NCBI RefSeq assembly: GCF_001942255.1
Contig: NZ_MKKC01000064.1
Span: 1-60,063, forward strand
Direction: 5' to 3'
Length of the DNA: 60,063 bases
DNA from: Nocardiopsis sp. CNR-923
GTDB taxonomy: Bacteria; Actinomycetota; Actinomycetes; Streptosporangiales; Streptosporangiaceae
Shown: positions 38,366 to 47,219 of the stretch, one piece after another
Layout of the letters: every line of letters starts with the position of its first letter
Numbering within the stretch: position 1 is the first letter of the stretch
Notes under the pieces: generated by a model
The model's input: only the letters and a program-made list of their open reading frames with translations
Told to the model about the DNA's origin: nothing
The model's database searches: none
Translations under genes and position numbers: made by a program

Positions 38366-39216
38366 CGGCGGGCCCCCGGCGCCAGCGCGCCCGAGGGCAG
38401 CTCGTCCGGATCCAGCGCTCCGGTCATCACGGCGACCGCGTCGGACATCGAGCACCCGGACGGGTCGAGGGTGGCGACCCGCCGACCGAGTCGCTGCACG
38501 TGCACCCGGTCGGCGATCTCGAACACGTGCGGCATGTTGTGGCTGATGAGGATCACCGGCAGCCCGTTGTCGCGCACGCGCAGGATCAGGTCCAGCACCG
38601 CGCGGGACTCGCGCACGCCCAGCGCGGCGGTCGGCTCGTCCATGATGACGACCTTGTTCCCGAACGCCGCAGCCCGGGCCACCGCGACCGCCTGGCGCTG
38701 GCCGCCCGAGAGCGTCTCCACCGCCTGGTTGGGGTTCTGGATGGTCATGATGCCCAGGTCGGCCAGGTGGCGGGCGGCCTCGGCCCGCATGCGCGGCCGG
38801 TCGAGCATGCGCAGCACCGATCCGAGCGGCCCCGGCCTGCGCAGCTCCCGGCCCAGGAACAGGTTGGTGGCGATGTCCAGGGACGGCGAGACGGCCAGGG
38901 TCTGGTGCACGGTCTCGATGCCCGCCTCCCGGGCGGCGATCGGGGTCGGCAGCCGCACGGGCGCGCCGTCGACCAGGATCTCGCCCTCGTCGGGCACGAT
39001 CGCCCCGGACAGGGCCTTGACCAGGCTGGACTTGCCCGCCCCGTTGTCGCCGATGACGGCGAGGATCTCGCCCGGGTACAGCTCCAGGTCGGCCCCGGCC
39101 AGGGCGGTCACCCTGCCGTACCGCTTGACCAGGCCCCGCGCCTGGAGCACCGGCCGTGTCCGGGCCTCCTCCCGCGAGGGTGGGGCGACGTCGGTCCGCG
39201 AGGTCGGTCGGCTCAT
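38362..39216 (-). CDS. frcA: Sugar ABC transporter ATP-binding protein, FrcA type
   Basis: A single-domain ABC ATPase of 284 residues, start at 39216 behind AGGAGGG. Walker A GDNGAGKSS, signature LSGGQRQAVAVARAAAFG, Walker B VVIMDEPTAALG, and switch His in VILISHNMPHVFEIADRVHV. Most ribose-type importers use a two-domain ATPase; a single domain with MTIQNPNQAVETLSGG and YGRVTAL is the FrcA form known from the Sinorhizobium fructose importer. The gene overlaps the permease gene before it by four bases and the kinase after it by four. Confidence 0.9.
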   Translation of the reverse strand: MSRPTSRTDVAPPSREEARTRPVLQARGLVKRYGRVTALAGADLELYPGEILAVIGDNGAGKSSLVKALSGAIVPDEGEILVDGAPVRLPTPIAAREAGIETVHQTLAVSPSLDIATNLFLGRELRRPGPLGSVLRMLDRPRMRAEAARHLADLGIMTIQNPNQAVETLSGGQRQAVAVARAAAFGNKVVIMDEPTAALGVRESRAVLDLILRVRDNGLPVILISHNMPHVFEIADRVHVQRLGRRVATLDPSGCSMSDAVAVMTGALDPDELPSGALAPGARR

Positions 39217-40262
39217 CGGCGGGCCCTCCTGATCCACTGGTCGAGGGACACGGCGAGGATCACCAGGACGCCCACCGCGAAGTTCTGCCACAGCACGTCC
39301 ACACCGGCCAGGGTCAGGCCGTTGCGGCACACGCCCACGATGAGCGCGCCCATGACCGTGCCGACGATCATGCCCCGGCCGCCGAAGAGGCTGGTTCCGC
39401 CGAGCACGACCGCGGTGATGCTGTCGAGGTTGTCCATGACACCCGCCTGCGGGCTGGCCGAGGCGATCCGGCCGATGAGGATCCACGCGCCCACCGCGTA
39501 GACCAGGCCCGCGACGGCGTAGACGCTCAGCAGCACCCGGTCGACGCGGATGCCCGCCAGACGGGCGGCCTCCCGGTCGTCGCCGGTGGCGTACACGTGC
39601 CGTCCCCACCGCGTGCGGTGCAGGGCGTAGGCCAGCACCGCGACGAGGGCGAGCATGAGGAGGGAGCCGTAGGTGAGGCGGGCGCCCGCGAAGGTCACCA
39701 CGCGGCCGGTCCACAGCAGCAGCGCCGACATGTCGGCGCCGCGGATCGTCTCGCTGCTGGAGATCCACAGGTTCAGCGCGAAGAAGATGTTGAGCGAGCC
39801 CAGGGTGACGATGAACGGGGGCAGCTTCACCCTGGTGACGAGGAACCCGTTGAACAGGCCGCAGGCCGTCCCGCTGGCCAGTCCCACCAGCAGGACGAGC
39901 GGCCCGGGCAGGCCCAGGTCGGCCGAGAGGCGGCCCATGACGATGGAGCACAGCACCATGATCGAGCCGACCGACAGGTCGATGCCCGCGGTGAGGATGA
40001 TCAGGGTCTGCCCGAGCGCGAGCGTGCCGACGACCGCGGTCTGCTGGAGCACCAGCGAAAGGTTGGCGGGCTGGAGGAAGTTCGGGCTGACCACGGCGAA
40101 CGCGCAGACCGTGACCAGTAGGACGGCGGCGGGGCCCACGGTGGCCTGGGCGTGCAGGAGGCGTTGGAGCCGGTCGACCGGGCCCCGGGGGCGCGCGTCG
40201 ATCTCGGCCGGAGGCGGTTCGGGGTCCGGGGAGGACACCGGGCGGGTGTTGGAGGTGGTCAC
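39213..40262 (-). CDS. frcC: Sugar ABC transporter permease, FrcC type
   Basis: A 349-residue membrane permease of the ribose/fructose type (PF02653). The N-terminal 35 residues are Pro/Glu-rich and cytoplasmic; spans begin at VGPAAVLLVTVCAFAVVSP. The signature GTLALGQTLIILTAGIDLSV, the SLNIFFALNLWISSSETIRG segment (a stretch like this is found in FrcC proteins), and the coupling region RWGRHVYATGDDREAARLAG are all present. It works with FrcB and FrcA. The ATG at 40262 is 31 bases after the binding-protein stop. Confidence 0.9.
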   Translation of the reverse strand: MTTSNTRPVSSPDPEPPPAEIDARPRGPVDRLQRLLHAQATVGPAAVLLVTVCAFAVVSPNFLQPANLSLVLQQTAVVGTLALGQTLIILTAGIDLSVGSIMVLCSIVMGRLSADLGLPGPLVLLVGLASGTACGLFNGFLVTRVKLPPFIVTLGSLNIFFALNLWISSSETIRGADMSALLLWTGRVVTFAGARLTYGSLLMLALVAVLAYALHRTRWGRHVYATGDDREAARLAGIRVDRVLLSVYAVAGLVYAVGAWILIGRIASASPQAGVMDNLDSITAVVLGGTSLFGGRGMIVGTVMGALIVGVCRNGLTLAGVDVLWQNFAVGVLVILAVSLDQWIRRARR

Positions 40263-40292
40263 GGTGCGTCTTTCTTCGCGTGGCGGACGGGG

Positions 40293-41342
40293 TCAGCCCC
40301 AGCAGTTCTCCTGGCCCCAGGCGCTGTCCCGGGACTCCAGGCCCTCGGCCTCCCGGTCGGTGATGAGCTCGACTCCGGTGTCGACGAAGTCCGCGCCCTC
40401 GGTGTGTTCGGGCAGTGCGCCGGTCTGGCCGTACTCGACGACGGCCTCCACGCCCATGGCGGCCATGTCCAGGGGGAACTGCATGGCGGTCGCGCCCAGG
40501 ACGCCGCTGGCGACGTTGTCCACGCCCGGGCAGCCGCCGTCGACCGACACGATGGTCACGTCCTCGGCGCGCCCCGCGGCCAGCAGCGCCTCGTGGGCCC
40601 CGGCGGCGGCGGGTTCGTTGATCGCGTAGACGAGGTTGAGGTCGGGGTCGCGCTGGAGGAGGTTCTCCATCGCGGTGCGACCGCCCTCCTCGGCGCCCTC
40701 GGTGACGTCGTGCCCGACGATCCGGGGGTCGTCCTCGTCGCCGATCCGGCCGGGGTCGGCGACGTCGACCCCCAGCCCCTGGAGGAAGCCCTGGTCCCGG
40801 GCGATGTCCACGGCGACCTGGTTGGGGTTGAGGTCGAGCATGGCCACACGCGGCTCCTCCCCCTCCTCCTCGAAGCGCTGGGCCGCCCACGCGCCGATGA
40901 GTTCCCCGGCGCGGAAGTTGTCGGTGGCGAAGGTGGAGTCGACCGCGTCGGCGGGTTCGGTGGGCGTGTCGAGCGCGATCACCAGGATCCCGGCGGCGCG
41001 GGCCCGGTCCAGGACCGGGACGATCGCCGCGGAGTCGTTGGGGGTGATGAGGATGCCGTCGGCTCCGGCGGCGATCAGGTTCTCCACCGCCTGGACCTGG
41101 GTCTGGTTGTCTCCGTCGTACTCGCCGGAGAAGGTCTGGAGCCTCACGCCGCTCTCCTCGGCTGCGGCCTCGGCGCCCTCCTGCATCTTGACGAAGAACG
41201 GGTTGGTCTCGGTCTTGGTGATCAGCCCCACCAGGACTCCGCCGTCGCCACCGCCGCCGTCGGAACAGGCGGCCAACGAGGCCGCCAGGCCCAGTCCCGC
41301 GGTGGCGGCCAGGGCCCGGCGCGTCCACGGTGCTTTCGTCAT
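40293..41342 (-). CDS. frcB: Sugar-binding lipoprotein of ABC transporter, FrcB type
   Basis: A 349-residue extracytoplasmic binding protein from an ATG at 41342 six bases after AAGGAG. Signal and lipobox: [20 protein letters not shown] and [11 protein letters not shown]. The mature part opens with [20 protein letters not shown], the standard FrcB-like strand with the sugar-stacking Phe-Phe, and has [19 protein letters not shown] and [20 protein letters not shown]. First gene of the operon frcB-frcC-frcA-kinase; the LacI gene lies divergently upstream and two LacI-type operators occur in the gap. Fructose is the likeliest ligand. Confidence 0.92.
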   Translation of the reverse strand: MTKAPWTRRALAATAGLGLAASLAACSDGGGGDGGVLVGLITKTETNPFFVKMQEGAEAAAEESGVRLQTFSGEYDGDNQTQVQAVENLIAAGADGILITPNDSAAIVPVLDRARAAGILVIALDTPTEPADAVDSTFATDNFRAGELIGAWAAQRFEEEGEEPRVAMLDLNPNQVAVDIARDQGFLQGLGVDVADPGRIGDEDDPRIVGHDVTEGAEEGGRTAMENLLQRDPDLNLVYAINEPAAAGAHEALLAAGRAEDVTIVSVDGGCPGVDNVASGVLGATAMQFPLDMAAMGVEAVVEYGQTGALPEHTEGADFVDTGVELITDREAEGLESRDSAWGQENCWG

Positions 41343-41764
41343 GCGCATCTCCTTCGGGTCGCCCCGCTGGGCGCGAGGCAGGGGGTCGGGGGACGCCGTC
41401 CCGTGGCCCAGCCACCGAGACAACGATGTCCCGAAAGTTTCAGCGAGATGTCACCGCTGTGTCAACCCCCGCAGTCACGGCTGTTCGACCATGCGAAGAA
41501 GCAAGTCCCACCCCGTTGACAACGTTGACTCGCCCGGTGCAGAGTGAGCCACGCCTCCGATTCCCGCCACGTCCCGCGGGCCCACCGACCGACCGGCCGC
41601 CACCGCCGCCGACCGGGCGCCCCGAACCGCACGGGTGCGGCAGAATATGACCGTCCCCACCTGCCGGATCGCGGCGACGGGCCTTGGGAGGCGGCGTCGG
41701 ACGGCACCGTCGCGTCCGTGCGGGGACGACGGTCGAGGCGACGCGGAGAGAAGCCGGGGTTCGA
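41343..41764. promoter_or_regulatory. Divergent control region of frcB and the LacI gene with two candidate operators
   Basis: Two near-palindromes resemble LacI-family sites. Site A, 41419-41430, is GACAACGATGTC, symmetric in 10 of 12 positions. Site B, 41518-41529, is GACAACGTTGAC, symmetric in 10 of 12 and with the central AACGTT. They share GACAACG and lie 77 and 176 bases upstream of the frcB start. The stretch 41440-41530 is the least GC-rich part of the region and should hold the frc promoter. The rest of the gap up to the regulator start shows nothing else I can name. Confidence 0.6.
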
Positions 41765-42829
41765 GTGTCGGTGCACCACAATGGCATGGAGCGATGGTCC
41801 ACGTCCGGGGAGCCGGTCCGCCGGGCCACGATGAGGGACGTCGCCGCGCTGTCGGGGGTGAGCATCAAGACGGTCTCACGCGTCATCAACGGCGTCTCCA
41901 CGGTCTCCGACGAACTGCGCGACCGGGTCACCCGGGCCATCGCCCAACTCGACTTCCAGCCCAACCTCGCCGCCTCCAGCCTGCGCCGCACCGACGGCGC
42001 CACCCGGCAGATCGCCCTGCTCCTGGAGGACGTGGCCAACCCCTTCTCGGCGACCCTGAGCCGCGCGGTGGAGAACGTCGCCCGCGACCACGGAACCCTC
42101 GTCTTCACCGGCAGCCTGGACGAGGACCCCCAGCGCGAACTGGAGCTGGTCCGCGCCGCCACACTGCACCGGGTGGACGGCATCATCATCGCCCCCGCGG
42201 CGACCGACCACGGCTACCTGCACCCGGAGATCCGCTCGGGCACACCCGTGGTGTTCGTCGACCGCCCGCCGCGCGGGCTGGCCGCCGACGCGGTCCTGGC
42301 CACCAACACCGAGGGCGCGCGTGAGGCCGTCCTGCACCTGGCCGACCACGGGCACACCGAGATCGCCTTCCTCGGCGACGCGCGCACCATCAGCACGGTC
42401 GGCGAACGCGTGGCGGGCTACCGTGCGGCCCTGGCCGAACGGGGTCTGCCCGCACGGCCCGGCCGCCTCGTCCAGGACCTGCCCGACACCGCCAGCGCCG
42501 CGCGCGCGGTCGCCGCGCTGCTCGACGCCCCGCACCCGCCCACGGCCCTGTTCACCGCACAGAACCTGGTCACCATCGGCGCGATCCACGCGCTCCAGGA
42601 GCGCGGCCTGCACGAGCGCGTGGCCGTGGTCGGCTTCGACGACTTCCCCATGGCCGACCTGCTCGTGCCCCGGGTGACCGTGGTCGCCCAGGACGTGATC
42701 CGGATCGGGACCCTGGCGGTGCGGCGGTTGTTCGAACGCATCGGGGGCGACGACGCACCTCCCCGCGAGGACCGCGTGCCCACCACACTGGTGGTACGCG
42801 GCTCCGGGGAGATCGCTCCGCCGCCGTGA
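41765..42829 (+). CDS. LacI-family transcriptional regulator of the frc operon
   Basis: About 354 residues. The LacI helix-turn-helix is RATMRDVAALSGVSIKTVSR, then VINGVSTVSDELRDRV, and the hinge helix is FQPNLAASSLRR. The effector domain follows (RQIALLLEDVANPFSATLSR, GYRAALAERGLPARPGRLVQ, AVVGFDDFPMADLLVPRVTV). The start is uncertain: a GTG at 41765, a GTG at 41771 or an ATG at 41786 are all in frame; the last has no ribosome binding site. Divergence from frcB and the operators between make it the likely sugar-responsive repressor. It is in the same direction as no neighbour. Confidence 0.9.
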   Translation: MSVHHNGMERWSTSGEPVRRATMRDVAALSGVSIKTVSRVINGVSTVSDELRDRVTRAIAQLDFQPNLAASSLRRTDGATRQIALLLEDVANPFSATLSRAVENVARDHGTLVFTGSLDEDPQRELELVRAATLHRVDGIIIAPAATDHGYLHPEIRSGTPVVFVDRPPRGLAADAVLATNTEGAREAVLHLADHGHTEIAFLGDARTISTVGERVAGYRAALAERGLPARPGRLVQDLPDTASAARAVAALLDAPHPPTALFTAQNLVTIGAIHALQERGLHERVAVVGFDDFPMADLLVPRVTVVAQDVIRIGTLAVRRLFERIGGDDAPPREDRVPTTLVVRGSGEIAPPP

Positions 42830-42864
42830 TCGCGCCGACCGCGCACGGCGACGGGTGAACGACC

Positions 42865-45705
42865 TCAGCCGAACGACGAGTAGGCCACCACTCCGCGCAG
42901 GACCAGGTCGGCGGCCCTGCGCGCGGTGGAGCGCACCTGCGGGTCACCGGTGGCGCCGGCGATCTGGCCCAGCATGTCCGCGAGCATCTTGGCCGTGCGC
43001 ACGAAGTCGCCGGCGGGCATGTCCGCCTGCCGCAGGATCGCGTCGAGCCGGTCGCCGCGCGCCCACCGGTGCGCGGTCCACACGAACCCGAAGTCCGGTC
43101 GGCGCAGGAACGACACCCGGTGGCGCGACTCGACGTCGTTGAGGTCGCCCCACAGCCGCAGCATCTCCTGGAGGGTCTCCTCGACCCGCCCCGTCGGGAT
43201 CCGCGGGAAGGGGTCGTCGTTGCGGCGCGGCTCGTAGACCAGGGCGGCCGCGCAGGCGGCCAGGTCCACCGGGGTCAGGTCCGTCCACAGCCCCCGCCGC
43301 AGGCACTCGGCGACCAGCAGGTCCAGCTCCGAGTAGACCTTCGCCAACTGGGCCCCGTCCGTCGAGACGGTGTCGTCGGTCAGGTAGCCCAGGTCCTCCA
43401 GGACCCCGCACACCTGGTCGAAGGTGCGCGCGATGACGTGCGAACGGCCCTCCACGCGGCGGCGCAGGCCCTCGGTCTCCTTGCGCAGACGGAAGTGGCG
43501 CTCGGCCCAACGGGCGTGTTCCTCGCGCTCGTCGCACCCGTGGCACGGGTGCGCGCGCAGCTCGGCGCGCAGCCGCAGCACCTCGGCGTCGTCACCGGAG
43601 GCGCGCGGGCCGCGCCCGGCCTCGGGCGCGTCGCCCTGCTCCCTGAGCTTGTTGCGCAGAGTCGAGGCCAGGTCCTGGCGCGAGCGCGGCGACCGCGCCG
43701 AGAACGACCTGGGGATGCGCATCCGCCCGGACGGGTGCACCGGGATCGTGAAGTCGCTGGCGTTGATCCGCTTGACCTGCTTGTCGGCGGTGAGCACCAG
43801 CGGCGCCGGAAGGTCCAGCTTGAGCCCGGGGTCCAGGACCACGGCGTGGCCGGAGAAGCGGCCCGAGGGGATGCGGATGATGTCGCCCGGACGCAGCTTC
43901 CCCAGACTCTCCAGGGCCTCGTCGCGGCGCCGGGCCGAACGGGTCCTGGCCAGCGCGGACTCACGGTCGCTCAGCGCCCGGCGCAGCGACGCGTACTCCA
44001 TGAAGTCGCCCAGGCGGCACTCGGCGGAGGCCGCGTACCCCTCCAGGGCCTCCTCGTGCTTGCGCAGCTGCTTGACCAGGCCGACCACGGCGCGGTCGGC
44101 CTGGAACTGGGCGAAGGACTCCTCCAGCATGGAGCGGCTGCGACGACGGCCGACCTGGCCGACGAGGTTGACAGCCATGTTGTAGGAGGGCTGGAAACTG
44201 GAGTTGAGCGGGTAGGTGCGGGTGCCCGCCAGACTGGCGACCGACTCGGGGTCCGTCCCGGCCTGCCAGACCACCACCGCGTGGCCCTCGACGTCGATTC
44301 CCCGCCGCCCCGCGCGTCCGGTCAGCTGGGTGTACTCGCCCGGGGTGAGCTGGGCGTGGGTCTCTCCGTTCCACTTGTCCAGCTTCTCCATGACCACCGT
44401 GCGGGCGGGCATGTTGATGCCGAGCGCCAGCGTCTCGGTGGCGAAGACGGCGCGGATCAGCCCCCGGCAGAAGAGGTCCTCGACGATCTCCTTGAACGTG
44501 GGCAGCATCCCCGCGTGGTGGGCCGAGATCCCCGACTCCAGGGCGCGCAGCCACCCTTCGAAGCCCAGAACGGCGAGGTCGGCCGGGGGGATGTCGGCGC
44601 ACCGCGTCTGCGCGTACTCGCGGATCCGCGCGGCCTCCTCCGGGGTGGTGAGCACCAGACCGGCGGCCACGCACTGGCGCACGGCGTCGTCGCACCCGGC
44701 GCGGCTGAAGATGAACGTGATGGCGGGCAGCAGGCCCGCGTCGTCGAGTTCGCCGACGATCGCGGGCCGGGCCGGCGGCGCGTACCGGGTGCGGGGGCGC
44801 GCGTTACCGCGGGCGCGCGCCTGCGGGGCGCGCCGCCGGTGCGCCAGCTGGGTGGTCCGGGCGTCCTCCTCGGCGATCCGGATCAGCCGCGGGTTGATCG
44901 CCAACCGCTGTCCGCCGACGACGATCTCGCGCGGCCGACGCGACTGGTCGCGGCGGCGGTCGCGTTTGCGCTTGCGACCGCCCCCGCTCGGCCCCTCCTC
45001 CTGGTCGGAGGCGTCCTCCTCCACTGTCTCGGCGAACAGGTCGTGGATCCGACTGCCCACCATGACGTGCTGCCACAACGGGACGGGCCGCTTCTCGTCG
45101 ACGATGACGGTGGTGTCGCCGCGCACCTGCTGGAGCCACTCGCCGAACTCCTCGGCGTTGCTGACCGTCGCGGACAGGGCGACCATCCGCACCGACTCGG
45201 GCAGGTGGATGATCACCTCCTCCCAGACGGCCCCGCGGAACCGGTCGGCGAGGTAGTGGACCTCGTCCATGACCACGTACGCCAGCCCGCCGAGGGTCGC
45301 CGACCCCTCGTAGAGCATGTTGCGCAGCACCTCGGTGGTCATGACGACCACGGGCGCCTCGCCGTTGACGCTGTTGTCGCCGGTGAGCAGCCCGACCTTC
45401 TCGGCCCCGTACCGGCTGACCAGGTCGTTGTACTTCTGGTTCGACAGCGCCTTGATGGGGGTGGTGTAGAAGCACTTGGTCCCCTGGCTCAGCGCCAGGT
45501 GCACCGCGAACTCGCCGACCACCGTCTTGCCGGAGCCCGTGGGCGCCGCGACCAGCACCCCGTGGCCGTACTCCAACGCCTTGCAGGCACGGATCTGGAA
45601 GGGGTCGAACTCGAACCCGTAGAGGCCCTGGAAGGCCTCGATCGCGGCGCTGGAGGCGCTCTTGCGCCGACGGAAGGCGGCGTACCGCTCAGCGTGAGTA
45701 CTCAT
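42865..45705 (-). CDS. helY: Ski2-like DEAD/DEAH-box RNA helicase HelY
   Basis: A 946-residue superfamily 2 helicase. Walker A is VLVAAPTGSGKTVVGEFAVH (about 49-68), motif Ia TTPIKALSNQK, motif II MDEVHYLADRFRG (DEVH), motif III VALSATVSNAEEFGEW, and the C-terminal RecA lobe has FATETLALGINMPARTVVME and YTQLTGRAGRRGIDVEGHAV (motif VI). The rest is the winged-helix/ratchet and DSHCT region (VYSELDLLVAECLRRGLW). HelY relatives act in RNA processing or decay; an accessory role with the exosome-like machinery is inferred. A Cys cluster HPCHGCDEREEH lies near residue 725. Transcription is leftward from near 45720. Confidence 0.93.
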   Translation of the reverse strand: MSTHAERYAAFRRRKSASSAAIEAFQGLYGFEFDPFQIRACKALEYGHGVLVAAPTGSGKTVVGEFAVHLALSQGTKCFYTTPIKALSNQKYNDLVSRYGAEKVGLLTGDNSVNGEAPVVVMTTEVLRNMLYEGSATLGGLAYVVMDEVHYLADRFRGAVWEEVIIHLPESVRMVALSATVSNAEEFGEWLQQVRGDTTVIVDEKRPVPLWQHVMVGSRIHDLFAETVEEDASDQEEGPSGGGRKRKRDRRRDQSRRPREIVVGGQRLAINPRLIRIAEEDARTTQLAHRRRAPQARARGNARPRTRYAPPARPAIVGELDDAGLLPAITFIFSRAGCDDAVRQCVAAGLVLTTPEEAARIREYAQTRCADIPPADLAVLGFEGWLRALESGISAHHAGMLPTFKEIVEDLFCRGLIRAVFATETLALGINMPARTVVMEKLDKWNGETHAQLTPGEYTQLTGRAGRRGIDVEGHAVVVWQAGTDPESVASLAGTRTYPLNSSFQPSYNMAVNLVGQVGRRRSRSMLEESFAQFQADRAVVGLVKQLRKHEEALEGYAASAECRLGDFMEYASLRRALSDRESALARTRSARRRDEALESLGKLRPGDIIRIPSGRFSGHAVVLDPGLKLDLPAPLVLTADKQVKRINASDFTIPVHPSGRMRIPRSFSARSPRSRQDLASTLRNKLREQGDAPEAGRGPRASGDDAEVLRLRAELRAHPCHGCDEREEHARWAERHFRLRKETEGLRRRVEGRSHVIARTFDQVCGVLEDLGYLTDDTVSTDGAQLAKVYSELDLLVAECLRRGLWTDLTPVDLAACAAALVYEPRRNDDPFPRIPTGRVEETLQEMLRLWGDLNDVESRHRVSFLRRPDFGFVWTAHRWARGDRLDAILRQADMPAGDFVRTAKMLADMLGQIAGATGDPQVRSTARRAADLVLRGVVAYSSFG

Positions 45706-45717
45706 AGGCCTCTCAGA

Positions 45718-46614
45718 CTATGAGGTCAGCTCCAGCATCTCGACCGCCTCGGGAACCACGTCGCAGACCAGCGGAGGACGGCCGATCCGTTCCCCGTCGG
45801 CGTAGGCGGCCCCCGCCTCGGTGCGGATCGCGACCCGGCGACCGCGCTCGACCACGACCAGGTCCAGACCGGTGTGGCCGCCGGTGAAGACCAGCGGGAA
45901 CAGCCGAATGAACCGGGCGGTCGGCGCAGCGCGCAGGAAGACCACGTCGAGCAGGCCGTCGTCGGGAACCGCGTCGGGGCACACCCGCATGCCGCCGCCG
46001 TAGGCGTTGGTGTTGCCGACCGCGACGAGCATGCCGGGCTCCTCGATCCGCCGCCCGTCCACCTCGACCGTGAAGTCGGCGGGGGTGAAGGACCGCAGTT
46101 CGGCCAGCAGGCCCAGCAGGTACCCGGCCCGGCCCACGCTGAACCGGAAGCCGTTCACCCGCTCGTTGACGCGGGCGTCGAAACCGCAGGCCAGGACGCT
46201 GAGGAAATGGCGTTCGGCGCCGTCCTCCAGCCGCACGCGCACCGCGTCCAGGGAGCGCCTGCGCCCGGCCAGGATCGCCGCTGCGGTGTCCCGGGCGGAG
46301 CGGCCGGGACGGCCGACGGCACGCGCGATGTCGTTGCCGGTCCCGGCGGGCACGACCCCCAGGGGCACCCCGGTGCCCACCACGGCCTGCACGGCCTGGT
46401 GCACCAGGCCGTCCCCGCCCACGGCCACCAGTGCGTCGGGCCGGTCGGCGGCGGACAGGCGGGCCAGACGGCGGCTGTCGGCGGCCGAACGGCCGGCCAG
46501 GACGCGCACGTCGGCGCCCGCCTCACGCAGGCGCTCCTTGAGCCGGACCGCGGTGACGGCGGCGCGGCCCCGCCCGGAGCGGGGGTTGACCAACAGGTCG
46601 ATCTCGGGGGTCAT
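45718..46614 (-). CDS. Diacylglycerol kinase family lipid kinase
   Basis: A 298-residue protein of the DAGK/YegS family (PF00781). Start at 46614, MTPEIDLLVNPRSGRGRAAV, with GAAGGA upstream. Nucleotide-binding landmarks are the NPRSGRG strand-turn, LVAVGGDGLVHQAVQ (GGDG) and VVPAGTGNDIARAVG. The C-terminal lipid domain shows VAVGNTNAYGGGMRVCPDAV, then PDDGLLDVVFLRA, as in Rv2252 and DgkB-type proteins. It would phosphorylate diacylglycerol or a related lipid at the membrane. Its stop is 12 bases from the helY start, so the two may be co-transcribed. Confidence 0.92.
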   Translation of the reverse strand: MTPEIDLLVNPRSGRGRAAVTAVRLKERLREAGADVRVLAGRSAADSRRLARLSAADRPDALVAVGGDGLVHQAVQAVVGTGVPLGVVPAGTGNDIARAVGRPGRSARDTAAAILAGRRRSLDAVRVRLEDGAERHFLSVLACGFDARVNERVNGFRFSVGRAGYLLGLLAELRSFTPADFTVEVDGRRIEEPGMLVAVGNTNAYGGGMRVCPDAVPDDGLLDVVFLRAAPTARFIRLFPLVFTGGHTGLDLVVVERGRRVAIRTEAGAAYADGERIGRPPLVCDVVPEAVEMLELTS

Positions 46615-46697
46615 GGCGTGGTCCTTCAACTGCCCGGGGGTGCGGAGGGCGCGCGGGGCCCGGCCGGGCGCACCCTCGCGCCGGGTGTGCCCGGCCG

Positions 46698-47119
46698 TCA
46701 GGATCCGTCGGTGCGGACCCGCTCGGCCTCCTCGCGCTGGCGGCGATGGTACTCCTCCATCGCCTCGGGGGTGTTCAGCGGGGAGGGCACCCACGCGACC
46801 TCGACGTCGACCTCGCGGTTCTGGATGCGCCGCTCCTCCTCCGTCAGGTACTCCTCGGGGATGTCGAACTCGCCGTCGCGGGCGCCCAGGACGAAGGCCT
46901 CCCACTCGGCGGGGGTGAAGAACAGCGTGCCCTTCTCGGGCGACTTGCCGTCGCGGACGGCGCGGAAGCGTCGTCGAACGTGGCGACCTCGACGACGGCC
47001 TCGGACTCCTCCTTGGACAGGGAGGAGCGCATCCACACCGCGTGCGTGGTGTCGTGCCACTTCTCGTTGCCCATGGCCTCGGGAGGAAGTTCACGCTTGG
47101 CTTGGGACTGCTCACTCAT
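46698..47119 (-). CDS. DUF397-domain protein with a long C-terminal tail, one frameshift
   Basis: Starts at 47119 and reads THAVWMRSSLSKEESEAVVE, VATFDD as a variant DUF397 beginning; the frame then fails near 46976 and another frame continues FRAVRDGKSPEKGTLFFTPA, EWEAFVLGARDGEFDIPEE, the conserved W-F--G---GEFD end of DUF397. One missing base gives about 140 residues, with a 50-residue acidic tail (LTEEERRIQNREVDVEVAWV and beyond) not seen in ordinary DUF397 proteins of about 60 residues. There is no XRE gene next to it. It lies between the lipid-kinase gene and tatC, all leftward. Confidence 0.75.
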
Positions 47120-47169
47120 CGCACTGGCCCTTCACAGCATCGGTCTCCCCGGAAGCGGCCCGGGGCGCC

Positions 47170-47190
47170 GGGGCCGTACCGTCCGGCCCC
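47170..47190 (-). terminator. Likely terminator after tatC
   Basis: GGGGCCG and CGGCCCC form a perfect seven-base stem with a seven-base loop, 30 bases past the tatC stop on the minus strand. It may also work in reverse. Confidence 0.4.
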
Positions 47191-47219
47191 CGCCAGACCC
47201 TAGCGTGTCGCGGAGGCGC

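Noticed and set aside
43069..45723. 884-codon plus-strand frame across helY
   Set aside because: Antisense shadow of a long GC-biased gene; no motifs or ribosome binding site.
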